DNA from: Quillaja saponaria
Taxonomy: Eukaryota > Streptophyta > Magnoliopsida > Fabales > Quillajaceae
NCBI GenBank assembly: GCA_029379385.1
Contig: CM055612.1
Coordinates: 16,244,001 to 16,308,000, forward strand
DNA length: 64,000 bases
Direction of reading: 5' to 3'
The number at the start of each line of letters is the position of its first letter. Position 1 is the first letter of the stretch. The position numbers and the translations under genes were made by a program. The notes beneath the pieces are model-generated. The model saw only the letters and a program-made list of their open reading frames with translations. It searched no databases and was not told the DNA's origin. Below, piece after piece: positions 10,501-23,430 of this stretch.

Positions 10501-13500
10501 TCACATCCAACCAGCTGTGGAGTGTCCAGGAGGTGCATATCCAGAATATTGAGATTGTCTAAGAGGAAATTGATAGTATTGTTCAACATAGCTATAATAT
10601 TGATCATAACTCATGTGATGACAGAAATATGTCTCATATTCTCTCACATATTTCTGAAAATCTTCAATATTATATCCAAAATTTTGAGTTTGTGTAGCAA
10701 AATGACCAAAGTGAGAAGATGATGATTGTGTATCATATCCAGAGATGCATCATAGCCAGATTTAGAGGATAATGAACCATAATTGAAATTAGAAGCATCA
10801 TATCTAGATGGTTGAGACCCATATCCATAGCTAGAACTATAAGTTGAAGAATCATCTTTATACATGTTAGTTCCACCCAAATGAAATGAGGAAAAGTCTG
10901 ACATCAAACTTTCAGCATCTACCATCACTGTATCTCCATCATCTTGCATTTGACTTTCATTATTTATTTTTTTCCTTCGACCATAATGCTTTTCATTTTC
11001 ACGTAATGGTCGATACCCATGATCAGTATCTTGAGTACAATAATTAAATCGTTGCTCTTCAGTAAAGAATACTGAACCTGAACTTTTACCTTTGTTGCAT
11101 TGTCCTCCATCTCCTTCATTATTACCTCCATCTCCACTATCACCATTATTATCACTACCACTTTTATCATCATCATCATCTTCTTCTTCTTCTTCTTCTT
11201 CAGTATCAATAGATATATACCTGGAACGATGTTGAGATCCTCTCATTAAATTTTCAAACTCTTCATCATCAGCTATTTGGGTTCTTCTTGTTTTTGTTCT
11301 CATACCATGTGCTTATGATTGATCTTGTGTGTCTGACCAACGATTAGCAAAAGTGGCTAAATAAGCATTTGGCCTAGTTGGTTAGTCATGACCATCAAAT
11401 TCATCTAATAATATATCTCCAGGATCATCTAACCATTCAGAAAGACCTTCATTATCTTCAAACACAATGGTTAAATCTATTGCTTTGAAATCAACATTTT
11501 CCCTACTTTTCTTTCATAATATGCTTCAATTTTAACCTCATGTTGTATTGTGCATAAACAAGCTTCTCTAGTTTTTCATAGTTAAGCCGGTTACGTACTT
11601 TTGTGTGAATAAGAGTAAATGTACTCCAATTTCTTTCACACCCACTAGATGAACTTGTCTATGACAATACTTTTAATGCAATCTTTCTCAAATTTGGAGC
11701 ATCCGTTCCATACAAAAACCACCATTCAGTTGTGAAAAATATATTACTATTATACCATTAACTAAAAAATGTATTAATGAAATAAAGTTATTAAATAAGA
11801 TAAAGTTACCTAGATCCGTTTTTTCTCTTCCTTTAACAGCTAGTCGACTTGAAAATCCATGCATGGCCTCTCGAAATTTTTTAACCTATTAATAAATAAA
11901 TTGTTAATTCTCAATAGCAACAAGTATAGATAAAATTCAATACTATTGAACATTTCTTATTACCTCTGCTAGTGCATGAGAAGCTATTGTACTATTTGGT
12001 TCGATTCTATTAACCATATCTTTAAGTGTATTTTTCAACTCTGGTTGATCCCCAATATTTTCACTATATTGGTATGTGGGATTCAAGTAATATGCTATTT
12101 TGTTTTAAAAAAATGAAAATATAACACAAGTTAGAGGTATGTTTAGAATATCAAGTCATAAGCAAAATCATACATAACTAGAATATATATTCATTACTTA
12201 CCTGCTATATGAATACGAGATATTATCTGCTTTCAACAACGTTCATCAATGACATCAATATACTTTTTACAAGAATTTGAGGCAATTTCTTGTATTTGTT
12301 CTTTTGCTTTTATCATTACTGCATATACATATGGTATAGTTGCTAATTTCTCCCCATTAACCATTCTCAGTAATTTTGCAATTGGAGCATGTATGCTAAC
12401 AATTTTTTTAGCTCTTTCCCAGAACTTAGAATCCATAAGAGTTTGGCGAACTTTCTTCCCAATTGGATCCTTACTAGATGCACTCATTGCCCATTCATCT
12501 GAAGTCATCATTCTTTGTAAGCCATTCTTATGTTGTAGAAGACTTTCAAAAGCAATATAATTTGTGGCAAATCTTGTTTGAGCTGGCCGTATCAATTCAC
12601 CTGTGCCATGTTGCCTCATCAAATGAAGAACTTTTTCATGATTGTAAATGAAATTTGTGCACTTCTTTGCTTGCTCTAGAATAGGTGAAACACTTTTGAA
12701 TTTCGCAAAGTCGTGTAATACCAAATCAAGAGAATGTGCAGCGCACGATGTCCAATATAAATGTGGTCTTCTATCCATCAATAACTCTGCAGCCCTTTTG
12801 TATGAAGATTGATTATTTGTGATAATTTGAACTACATATTTTTCACCAATCTCTTGAACAACCTCATCCATCAACTGGAAAAGATAATTAGCATCCTTGT
12901 CAATTCCCGTTATATTTACTGATTTGTGAAAAACTGTCTTTCCATCATAATAAATCAAAAAGTTTGTTATTGACAAATGGGTTATAAATGTCTATCCATC
13001 ACACATTAGAGTCACTCCATAAACCTCTCATTTCTTTTTAAATTCATCAATATATTCCTTCAATTCCTCCATCTCATCCTCCAAAATAGAACCACTGATT
13101 TCATAAGGAGTAGGCCCTTCAACTCCAACCCCTGCACGTGCAATTTCATCAATCATACATTGATAATATGGCCCTTGTGCTTTGTTAGGAGCAATATTTT
13201 GATAAATAAAGAATTTTCCAATAGCATGCTTTGCTGACTTTGCCCACTTTTTTGGATTCCACATGTTTTTCAACTTTTGTTGATAAACATCTTGTTGCCT
13301 ATATATGCTTTGATCTATCTCTTCTATGCTTGGGCCTTTTTTTTCTCCTAGTAAACTTTCCAAAACCTTCTTTCACACTCTGAGAACGACTTAAATTTCG
13401 AGTTCGTGTAGGCTCCATCCTTGGATGTGGAACTTGCCTATATCCTTATTCTGCCATATATATATCATGTATTGATAAATTCATTACATATTGAAGATCT

Positions 13501-13896
13501 CGTCTTTCCTGTATGCTCATCTCATCATCTGTGTCATCAATATCTTCTTATCTAATCCCTGCTCTTCTCTTTGTCCCGCTCATTAAATTCTCTCATCTCA
13601 CCTCTTATTTCTTTTATTTTTTCATTCTTCTCTCTCAAGTGTAATCTCACTTGTTTAGAAATTTCCACGAGACACTTCTCACACTTTGCCACATTTGGAT
13701 AACCTCCAACTAAATGATGTTTGCCTCGAACTATACCTCCTCCCTTAATTTGCTTTTCACAAAAATTGCAAATTACTTGTTGACGATTATCACCTATTCT
13801 TTCAAAATACAACCATCCAACATCATTAGCCTTTTTATTTTTGGATCGTGGCTCTTCAATAGTTGGTTGTTTACCTTTTGAGGAAGAAGAAGCCAT
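10501..13896 (-). pseudogene. hAT transposase pseudogene (BED finger, DUF659, hAT-C)
   Basis: The gene starts at ATG 13894-13896. Segment 13552-13896 holds a BED zinc finger: CNFC, GGIVRGKHHLVGG, then C-x2-C. Segment 13028-13363 is the linker ending GVEGPTPYEISGSILEDE. Segment 12233-12976 is the DUF659 and RNase H-like core (SITNFLIYYDGKTVFHKSV, then TSCAAHSLDLVLHD). Near 11520-11720 the translation shows the hAT-C dimerisation region, including SSSGCERNWSTFTLIHTK and RLNYEKLEKLVYAQYN. Segment 10644-11303 is an acidic, Ser/Gly/Tyr-rich tail, ending GYAPPGHSTAGWM and TGA at 10501-10503 in another frame. Several frameshifts and stops separate the segments, so no full protein can be made. Domain order and total length fit a single hAT transposase. 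Confidence 0.88.
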
Positions 13897-13999
13897 CTTC
13901 TATTTTTAATTATAAAAATATAAACATGTAATCTAATTAAATTACATTAAAAATTTAAATAAATTAAATTGATAGGAAAAGAGATAATAATTGAAATTA

Positions 14000-14870
14000 A
14001 ATAAATAAAAATTGAAATTATGTAAATTACAATAGTTACAAATTTAAATAAATTAATTTGATAGAAAAAAATAATTTAAAAAATGTATTTTCTAATTAAG
14101 TCATATTTACTGATGTTATAAGATAATGAATTTAAAAATTATTTTATAAATAACTCATGTCTACTAATGTTCTAAATTAATAACCATATATAAATAATTT
14201 ATATTTATTATTTTTTTCACTATTTTAAAAATTAAACTAACTTTAAAATAAAAACCTCATTGTTTATGCTATCTATAAATAAATAGTAATAATTGAAAGT
14301 TTAAATAAATTATATAATAAAAAATTAGATAATAATTGAAATTAAATCAAAAAAATAATTGAAATTATATAAATTACAATAGTTGCAAATTTAAATAAAT
14401 TAAATTGATATAAAAAATAATTAAAAAAAAGTATTTTCTAATTAAGTCATATTTACTGATGTTATAAGATAATGAATTTAAAAATTAGTTTATAAATAAT
14501 TCATGTCTACTAATGTTCTAAGTTAATGACTATATATAAATAATTTATATTTATTATTTTTTTCACTATTTTAAAAATTAAACTAACTTAAAATAAAAAC
14601 CTCATTGTTTATGCTATCTATAAATAAATAGTAATAATTGAAAGTTTAAATAAATTATATAATAACAAATTAGATAATAATTGAAATTTAAAAAAAAAAA
14701 TCCTAATTAATTCATATTTACTAATGTTACATGTTAATGACACAAAAATTATTTTCTAACTTATTCATATTTACTAATATTCTAAGTTAATAAACATCTA
14801 TAAACAAATATTTATTAATTTTTTTTCACTATTTCAACAATTAAATTAATTTTAAAATAAAAAGCCCAAT
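14000..14870. repeat. 346-bp tandem duplication plus a partial third copy
   Basis: Very AT-rich sequence repeats with a period of 346 bases. The landmark TCATATTTACTGATG occurs at 14101 and 14447, and TTTTTTTCACTATTTT recurs with the same offset. A third, shorter and more diverged copy ends near 14870. It lies inside the hAT, upstream of the transposase start. Confidence 0.85.
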
Positions 14871-15403
14871 ATATATATTTTGACATATATATATATGAAT
14901 TTATTGTCAAAACAAGGAAAAGAAAAAAAAAAGTAAAAAAAAAAATTTATTAACAGATTTTAAGCCCAAGCCCAAGCGCAATATACTAATTACAAAAAAA
15001 AAAAAAAAAAAAAAAAAATTATACTCATACAAACGCAGCGTTGCACCTTTCTTGGTCTCTGCCTCTTCTCTCTCTGGTCTCTACTTCTTCTCTCCAGTGA
15101 CGTCTCTGCAACTGGAAGTCTGCAACTCTTTCTTCTTCAACTTCGTCTCCAACCATCCAAACTTCACACCCGATCGACTCCAGCTCCTGCAAGAGAATCG
15201 TCTCTCTCACTCCTGCGAAGTGCAAGCTCTCCCATCATCTTCTTCAAAAACAGATGAGTATCTCTTCCTCTACTACCTTTTTTTTTTTTTTCAAATTTGT
15301 CCACTTTTGCTTTTGCTTTTGCTTTTTCTTTTTCTTCCCCTTTTCGTACCTACAGACCTGCAATTTTGGAATTTTGTTACTTTTGTGTCGATTCGTTTCG
15401 ATT

Positions 15404-15488
15404 GGAAACGGTGGAATTGGCTCCGTTTCCACCTACATTACAAACTTTCATTTCTGTGTACGTGATTCGTTTCCATGTGTGTGGAAAC
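15404..15488. repeat. hAT subterminal GGAAAC/GTTTCC motifs, right end
   Basis: Copies at 15404 (GGAAAC), 15425 (GTTTCC), 15469 (GTTTCC) and 15483 (GGAAAC). They mirror the cluster at the left end in both orientations. Confidence 0.65.
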
Positions 15489-15525
15489 CGAATTGATTCG
15501 CTTCGACATGAAGTTTTGTTCCTTG

Positions 15526-15533
15526 GTTAGAAC
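15526..15533. repeat. hAT target-site duplication, right copy
   Basis: GTTAGAAC directly after the element's last base. Confidence 0.9.
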
Positions 15534-15621
15534 CCAATATCTTAGTATATATTTCAAAACTTTGTGGGTAACTACTTGTAACATAAATAAATTGTGACCA
15601 AGTAAACTAGATTAAGTAAAT

Positions 15622-15628
15622 ATATATA

Positions 15629-15662
<34 letters not shown>
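15622..15662. repeat. (TA)n microsatellite
   Basis: TA repeat followed by a short CA run, in the 5' part of unit C. Confidence 0.9.
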
Positions 15663-15669
<7 letters not shown>

Positions 15670-15770
15670 TACAATTAAGATTAAAGCATAACCACAAATA
15701 TGAATTGTTGACTTTGGACTCAATGATTGTATCAATATTTTATTCTTTACTTTTGTCTTATTTTCTCCCA

Positions 15771-15838
15771 TTTATCTCATTGCTTGGCGGGTTATAGCCT
15801 CTTATTTATCTCATTGCTTGGGCGGTTATAGCCTCCCA
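15771..15838. repeat. 34-bp tandem duplication
   Basis: TTTATCTCATTGCTTGG and following bases through TTATAGCCTC occur twice, 34 bases apart, with one indel. Confidence 0.85.
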
Positions 15839-18800
15839 TGTATCTAGATTATTCTATTCTTCACTTTTCCTCTTTATCTTTTTATTTTCCTTCCATCTTT
15901 TGGTTGGTTCTTGTGCCCTTACTTTCATGACTCTTCTAGTTTCTTCTATCTTTGTTTCCGTCATGGTGGGTTCCTCTTGTAGCCAAGAAGTCCACTTCTA
16001 TTTTGCTTAGTTTTCTTTTCCCTTGTCGTGCCCTGTTCCTAGTGTGCCTCCTCAATTCCTACGCACCCTTTAACGCTTTTTCACTATACCTACTATTAAT
16101 TCCATTCTTTGCATCTCTTTTTTTCTCCTTCTGATTTCGATTAATTCGTACAAACATAAACACACCATTCTTTTCCTGCTGAGTTTCTTGGCTATGAACC
16201 CTCTTCTCTTCTTGCAACCTAGTTCAAAAATTTTGTTATACTAGTGGAGTTGAATTGGAGTGGATATCTCCTCTATTCAAACCAATTAGTCTTCTGCTGG
16301 GATTGAGTTTAAGAATCCCCTGTTTTGCCAACCTTTGCATAAAAGTCTTGGCTGGTTGTCTTGCAACAACCAAACTGGCCAAGACTTGCTGCATCCAGTA
16401 GCCATCAAAACCACCCTGCATTAGTCTTGAGGCGTGAAGTTGCTGGCCAACTGTTGTATGTTGGCTGTACCAACCACAAATAGCAAGAACAAGAGATAGT
16501 CTGAATTGGTAAGGTTTAGTGGTGTGCCTTGTCTTTTGGGTCAAATTGATATTCTATCAATGGAAATTTGATAGTAACTACATGGTATTTTTAAATGAAG
16601 CCTATTTTGATTTAGTTACTGAAATTTACTTCCTAATTAGATGGTCTTACTTTGTATATATAAAAGTCCATTAGTGCTTCACTCCCTGACTAGCTGAATG
16701 CTCCAAATAAGACATGCTGGAGCAACCCTCTAGATGCTCATGCTTTTTCCATGTGTTTTCTCTTAAACAAGAAAGGTGAGATGTTTTAGTTTCTAGATAA
16801 GGTTAAAACTAAAGAAGACGTTTCACTGTAAGTCCTATTACTTTAGGATTCTCACATTTTTTTTCTTAGTTTATAGTCAGGTATACAAGTTATATGGCTA
16901 GATTGCAATCTCTCCCATCTTGTTTAAGAAATGACTTTAACCCTATTTTTCCTTATATAACAATTACAGAGGCAAGTCTACAACCTAAGTCTCCTTCCCT
17001 TTTTAGTAAGTTGTAGGTCCTTCTACTAGCCACAACCTTGATCAAATTGTGAGCTATTTCTCATTTTTATTTTTGGGTATTTTTTTTCCTTGGCAAGTCA
17101 TTATGTTCAAGGTTGGGGTTATTATCTGTTGGGCTTTATAATTCTTTCTTTTATACACTCCACCATACCTGGTAGTCTTTAATGAGGGTGAATTGAATGG
17201 GTCCTAGTTGGAGGTAACACAATAGCATCCTGAAGTCAACTAATAATGATATGTCCTTACCATATTAACAAACAGTAATTGTTGGAAATATCTTGGATAT
17301 TTAATTACATAGTTTGCGAAGTCTTTCAAATTATCAACTTGAAGAATCTTTGTTCTCTTTTCCCTTAATAGATGTGCTAAAGACACTTATCACTCTCTGG
17401 TGACATGCTCCTTCTCTTCCCTACTAGGTGAACGAAGGAGGGGGGGAGAATTGGTGCAGGCTGTAGACCCCTGTGCCCAAATTTAAAATTTCATTCTCAA
17501 ACTTAAATTTTAGTGAACCTTTGATGAGTTTGTATCACCACCCACAAACCTAAGGTTCAAAGCTACTAACATGTAAATATAGCAGCCTGACAATTCCTTA
17601 CCTTTGTTTCTCCTTGTTTTTTGTACTTTTAATAGTTAATTTTAAAAAAATAATGTTTAAACTTAATTTTGTTAAATTTAGTTAAATATATAAGTGGAAA
17701 TCAACATATTTCTAAGATAAAGTGGAAATGCCTAAAAGGACTTAACTTTTAATAAATACTTGAAATTTAGTAATTCTAAATTTTCGTAATTAATATGTTA
17801 TAATTTATAAAATTGATAAACTCAATAATACTTGAAAATTTTAATTACAGCTTCCGAAAGTGTTATTGAATCAAAGACGTGCGTGAAGGCAAGAGTAAGT
17901 GACAAAAGAGATCGGTAAACGGTGAGTGGTTAACTATTACCTTTGGGAGCTAGATTATTATGTGTAATTATATGTGTATTTGAATATATGTGATGTATGA
18001 AAAGTAAGCAAGTTTAGTATTTCAGTGATTTATTTGAATTATATTTTTTTGATATTGGTTGTGGTTGATAAGGGCCAACAAAGTGAAATTTTTTGAGAAA
18101 TTATTTTTATTTCCGAAAGTGAAATCCAAGTGTATCTAAGATATTCTGATTTGAAATTCTAAGATATTATGATTCGGAGAAATGTTTTCTTTTCTAATTT
18201 AAGTGCCCAGCCCCGGTGGGATAGATTATGTACTGAGCTTAATTTGTTGTGCGGGCGCGTAAATGCTCGGTGAGGGGTGATACTATTGTGTGGGGCTAGG
18301 TTACTCATTGGCCCTTTGTTTGCTTTGTATGCTGTGATTGCTCTAATTAATTTTTGATTCTATGAGTCATGTAAATTTTGAAATTATGACAATTACAAAT
18401 GTATACGTGTATTTTGAATTAAATCATAATGTTATTATATATGTTATATACTTGTATTGAGCAATGCTAGTACCATTTGGATACGATTTTTCACTCACGA
18501 AGTTCGTAGGACTCACTTCTCTTTTGTGCATATATTTTGTTTTAGCAACAGGACCTCAAAGGAAGTTAACCACTGATACGGGGTTTGCTGAGGATTTAAT
18601 GACAAGGTATTCTTTAGAATCTCATACTTAAAGTCAAGGATGGAGATTTGCAGTCATATTAAAGCTGTGAGGTTCCTGGTCTTAGGTGGGATAATATTCT
18701 AGTTGATTGTTGTTATGATGTGGACGGAGCAGAGCACTTTGTTGTCTTTGTGTTGTTGTTGTGTAAGAACAGGAGTTTATAGATTTGTATTTTAAGCATG

Positions 18801-19695
18801 TTTTAATTTATTATTCTGATATGAGATTTTTTGATTATGATAAGGGATTTTAAAGAATTGAGTGCTCAGTCCCAGTGGGTGGATTTGGAGAAGGAGATTC
18901 AATGATTCTGTTTCTGATTCTATTTGGTGAGTGGGAGCAAAACAACCAGGTGGGAGGTGGTGTGCAGGGCTGAATTACTCTGTTGGCCCTTTGCTTGCTT
19001 TGTTGTTTTAGTTGGATTATACAGTATACTAATTGAGCTGTGCTTATTAAGTATTATGTTTCTGTAGCTGTGTAAGTGTAAGCTTAGTGGTTTTGAAAGT
19101 TATGATATGTTGATATTAATTGGCTAAATATTATATACGTGTGTTGAGTGATGTTAGTACCTTTTGGGTACGATTTTTTACTTACTGAGTTCATAAGACT
19201 CACCTCTCTTCTATTGATTTTTTTTAGTAACAAGATTTCCAAAGACAACAATTATCGATATTGGGCTTACCCAATGTTTAGTAGCAAGGTATATTCGAAA
19301 TCTCATACTTGAAGTCAAGGATGAAAGTTTGCAGTCACATTAGAGCTGTGGGTTGTCAAATTTTGTGTTATATAATAGTCTAGTTATATGTTATTTGTGA
19401 TATGACTGGAGCTGAGCTTCTCTGTGTAATTTCATGGTCATTGTGATTTGCTTATATTAACAAGATTATGTGTTTGTATTTTTGAGCATGTTCCATATTG
19501 CTTAGAGCTTCTGCTAAAATTTTTAATAAATGTTCAATAACACGTTTATGCTTTTAACTTAATTCAGTAAAAAATTTCTTGATTTTGAATATAACTGTTT
19601 GAGAGTCATATGTGTTTAGTTGTGGTAAAGTTAGGATTACAGAAGTTTAGTTACCTATTCCTACGGCCAGTCATGCCTTTATGTGAGGTATGACA

Positions 19696-21340
19696 CTTCT
19701 ATATATTACAGGCATACTCCTTTACACAACCATTACTTTGTCTTGGTTAGACAGCTTAAAGTATGGTAAATCCAAAGTTCTTTGTTTCAATTAAATTAAT
19801 TATGTTCTTGGGAGTTAGGATTATTTTTCTTTAGTAATTGTTTAAGGATTGAGTTTAGTAAATTTAGGAGGAGGAATTAGAACTTGTTAGTGATGGAAAG
19901 AATGATAGTCAAGTGTTGAAGGAAAAAGGAAAGCTATTCAAGTTTTTTTAATTACTTTGATTAGCTAAACTAATTTCAAGGTTGATGTTTGAAATAGAAG
20001 AAATATGGAAATTGATGGAATTAAGTTGATCTTTTTTGGGGGTATGTATATATACACACACACACATGTAATGAAATTAAAAATGCCCTTAAGATGCTTG
20101 ACTAAATGCCTAAAAGAAGCTAGTTGTAATGTAATGAATAAAACTTGGTATATTCAATTTTTAGTGATTAGGTATTATTTGGATTTGAATAAAAATCTAA
20201 GAACAAGTAGTAAATAATTGTTGAGTAAGTGATTAAGGAAATATTGGAATTATATAATTCAAGCTCTTGATTGATTTTAAATGATTAACTTAACTTGAAT
20301 TTAATGTTTGGAATGTGAATAATGTTGAGATAAGGAATTAGTGTTGATTTTCTTGGTATGTATATATAATATATACATACATGAAACAGAATTAAAGTTG
20401 CCTTCAAGGTATTTGTTAAAATGCCTAAGAGGAATTAAGTTCAAAGAAATGAATGGAAGTTGACATATATAAGTTTTAGTAATGGGAGGATTATAACCAT
20501 GAAATTCATAATCTAAATAGTACTTGAAAATATGATTTTTAGCTCCAGAACATATTATTGATCCAACGACACACATGAATTCAAGAAGGAACAATGAGCA
20601 AGATTCGTAAACTAGTGAGTGAAAATGTTACTCTTTGGTTGCTAGTGTGTTATGTGTAAATATGTGTCGATATATATTTAGTTCTTAAATATGAATATTT
20701 AATGTCTTGATTGAATTAATTGGTAAAAGTGTCATGTTGTAGTACTAGTTTTGTTGTATTGTGTAATTATGTGAGACTTTATTTATGTTTGATAAGGGCC
20801 AATGATATTGTTTATACGAAATAGAATCCAGTGCACACTGAATCTTTATGACTCACACTTTGTTGGTTTATGTTTTTTTAGTATTAGGATCTCAGCAGAC
20901 GTCATCAACAGACACTTGACTCATCGATAATGCAGCGGCAAGGTTTATATATCAGAGATCACCTACTTGAAGCCAAGGGATGAAGTTCATAGTCATCTTA
21001 AGGCTTTGAATGTCAGATTTTAATTTGTATAACAGTTTAGTTGTTATTGTATAATGGAGTGGAGCTCACTGTGGATATTGTTGTTGTTGTTGAATAGTTG
21101 TGTGTAACCAGAGTATATCATGCTTGTATTATTAGGCATGTTCCACTTTACGTGGAACCTTTACGGAAATTTTTAGTTAAATCCCTATGCATTTTTGCAT
21201 ATAATTTTGTTTTATAAGACTTTTCTTTTAATTTATAGTTTGTTCAAATGTCATATGTGTTTCTTTGATTTGAAGTTAGGGTTACCGAGATTTGGTTACC
21301 TATTCATCTGGCCCGTCATGCCTCTGTGTAGGGTGTCACA
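19696..21340 (+). repeat. Repeat family unit D
   Basis: Abuts unit C head to tail and ends GGGTGTCACA at 21340. It contains two related submodules (about 20040-20220 and 20345-20560), each with a TA-rich TATATATAC-type stretch followed by AAAATGCCTAA-type sequence. Then come GTGAGT near 20614, the acceptor-like TTTTTTTAG near 20881, and the 'exon' and terminal blocks. The intron-like part is shortened and lacks the GCGGGCG block. The frames at 20005-20217 and 20301-20594 are not genes. Confidence 0.7.
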
Positions 21341-22980
21341 CTGCCTACCCTTAATGATACAATATTAGATATGCCAAATGAAAACACAATAGTCTTCACT
21401 ATCTCCATTCTCACCTTCTTCATTATTCGCCTTCACCTTATTCTCCATATCAGTCACCAACCTAGCTGGCAAAGGAAGAGATAAGGCATCCATTTTTACT
21501 CAAAGCTCATTCCTCCATCTACAAAGAAGCATGAAGCTGATTTCTATAGTTGATGTTTTGCAAAGCTACTAGAGGAATTCGTCTTTGCTGCCAGTTTAGG
21601 GCTTCAGTAAGGTAAGTTACTAAATGATGCCTTTTTATGCATGTAAAATTGGTACTAAATGTGCGCGTATTTGGGTTAGGATTTTCCGTAATTGGGATTT
21701 TAGGGCTTTCTGAAATTAGGATTGTAAGGTTTTTTTAGGATGATGACTTTTTGGATTTTAGGGTTTAGTTGGTAGTCAATAACTATAATGCTAGCAAAAA
21801 AAAAAAAAAAAAAAGAGAAATAATGGTAGCTTTTTTGTCTTGATCGATTTTAAATCTTTCTCAATAGCTTTTATGTCACGACTCTTTCTAGAGAGGTCGA
21901 GCTTTGAATTCATTTTAACTTTTATTTTTCCCTTATTGATGCAGATGCATGTATAGAAAACATTTAGACAAGTATTTATCTTCTTCATTAGCCCATGTTC
22001 TTCTTGTATTAGTTCCATTAATTTGGTTCTTTACCTTAATTTCATTTATGTTTGAGTTTCTTACTTTGCTTAGTTTATCTAAAAACTAATGACGTTTGAA
22101 GGACCAACTACTTAGTTCTATTAGTTTGGTTGGATGTTTAGTAGGCTGTTAATGCAATATTTTTGGAAAATAGATGAGAACTTGTTGCTGTATTTATGAT
22201 AGAATGATTAACTATTTCTTGTATTGTTACCTTTGTAGTACTAAATGGCTAGTTTTGTGTTTTAATTTGGTGTAATTGAGCTACTCCCTGCATTCCTCAA
22301 CTTCTAACCAATAAATAAATTTGCTCTAAAGCCAGAAAACCTAGAGTTTAGTTAATTAAGAAAGATCTACAACTCTATTTTTGTACTAGATTAATGTTCC
22401 ATTTTTGTTTTTAATTTCAAAAACTTAATGTCACTCTCTATTCTCCCATGCATAAATCTTAATTAAGAAGCTAGCTTGAAGGGACCTTCACCTTCCTATA
22501 AATATAAATCTTCCCCACTTCATATATATTACTAAGAAAGCTTCTGAAATCCACTTCCATAAAACCAGCTTTCTAGCTTTAGCTTCTAATTAGATGGCTA
22601 TGATGGATAAATCCTCTTGAGATTATTGAGATCAAACTTCACAACTTTGAACCAAAATTCATCTCTCAATTCACAATTCATAAACTATAACAAAAATAAT
22701 ATTGTTGCCTAGTATGTATATGCATTTATTATGGTTCTTACATAACTTTCTTTATTCCATTTGCATGTTCCTATAAACAATACCCCTATTAAAGAGTGTC
22801 GCCAATTGTTTTTCTCTTTATATTCCTTTCCATTTTGTTCACTAAAAATTATTGCGATTGATTTGTTTTTTGACACTCTATTAGAATAATGCACTAATAT
22901 AACATTGTTTTCTTATCTCACATAAAATCCTCTCTCAATTCTCATTTGATACCATTGACAAAGAATATGAAGGTTCTGCG
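21341..22980. other. Spacer, no gene recognised
   Basis: About 1.6 kb between repeat units. It has a run of A near 21796-21814 and otherwise AT-rich sequence. The open frames at 21791-22018 and 22709-22894 have no family features. Confidence 0.5.
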
Positions 22981-23420
22981 GTCACACCCCACATGGAAGC
23001 ATGACTGGCAGGAGGAATGGGTAACTAAACTTCCGTAACCTTAACTTCAAAACAAATACGGCCCTTGACCAAATTAGAGATTAAAAGTAAAGCTTTGAAA
23101 ACATAAATTAAATAAAAATGCTTATCTACTAAAATATATAACAATTTAACTAAAAATTTTGATTCCTTGTAAAATGAAATATGTACAAAATATAAACATA
23201 ATATACATTGTTACATATAACTAGTTCACAATGTCAACAATAATCACAAGGAACTCTGCTCCATTTTATACCATAAACAATAAATAACTAAACTAGTACA
23301 CAAGATAAAATCTGACACCCAAAACCTAATATGACTACAAACTTCATCCATTGACTTCAAGTAAGCAATCCCTGGGGCTGAGTTACTCGAATATCTTTAT
23401 TCACATATCAAATAAACAAA
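22981..23420 (-). repeat. Repeat family fragment E, inverted
   Basis: Reads GTCACACCCC, then TGGAAGCATGACTGGC, then the conserved 'exon' (ACTTCATCCATTGACTTCAA) and GGGGCTGAGTTACTCGA. This is the reverse complement of the family's 3' end, closest to unit J. It is about 440 bases long and truncated. Confidence 0.7.
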
Positions 23421-23430
23421 GCTAATTAAT

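Larger units (their letters stand above)
10250..15525 (-). mobile_element. hAT-superfamily DNA transposon, 5276 bp, decayed
   Basis: The ends are CAAGGAACAAA on the left and its reverse complement on the right. Exact 8-bp direct repeats GTTAGAAC flank the element; 8 bp is the hAT target length. Both ends carry clustered GGAAAC/GTTTCC motifs. The - strand encodes a broken BED/DUF659/hAT-C transposase. The long AT-rich 13.9-15.0 kb stretch upstream of the transposase holds a tandem duplication. A pyrimidine-rich block at 15.03-15.26 kb may be leader sequence. The intact ends and target duplication show the insertion site is well preserved even though the gene is dead. Confidence 0.9.
10144..19695 (+). 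repeat. Repeat family unit C, split by a hAT insertion, internally duplicated
   Basis: It begins TGTCATAACCC near 10145 and ends GTATGACA at 19695. The hAT element (10250-15525) interrupts it just inside the 5' end. After the hAT come the GTTGACTTTGGAC block (about 15706), a copy-specific 5' region (15.8-17.6 kb), and the conserved 3' architecture: GTGAGT near 17923, acceptor-like TTTTAG near 18545, and 'exon'. Near 18820 the sequence jumps back into the intron-like block (GAGTGCTCAGTCCCAG). It then runs through a second acceptor-like TTTTTTTTAG near 19229 to the terminal block. A frame at 16236-16544 (-) has no recognisable domain and is left out. Confidence 0.7.

Noticed and set aside
10964..11209. 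Lys/Met-rich open frame on the - strand
   Set aside because: It is the shifted frame of the acidic repeat-rich tail of the hAT transposase and has no independent features.
15052..15530. Several overlapping open frames in CT-rich sequence
   Set aside because: They come from low-complexity CTTTTG and CTCTTC runs at the hAT right end; no domain in any frame.
16236..16544. 102-codon frame on the - strand
   Set aside because: It lies in the copy-specific part of repeat unit C, has no recognisable domain, and no counterpart in other copies.
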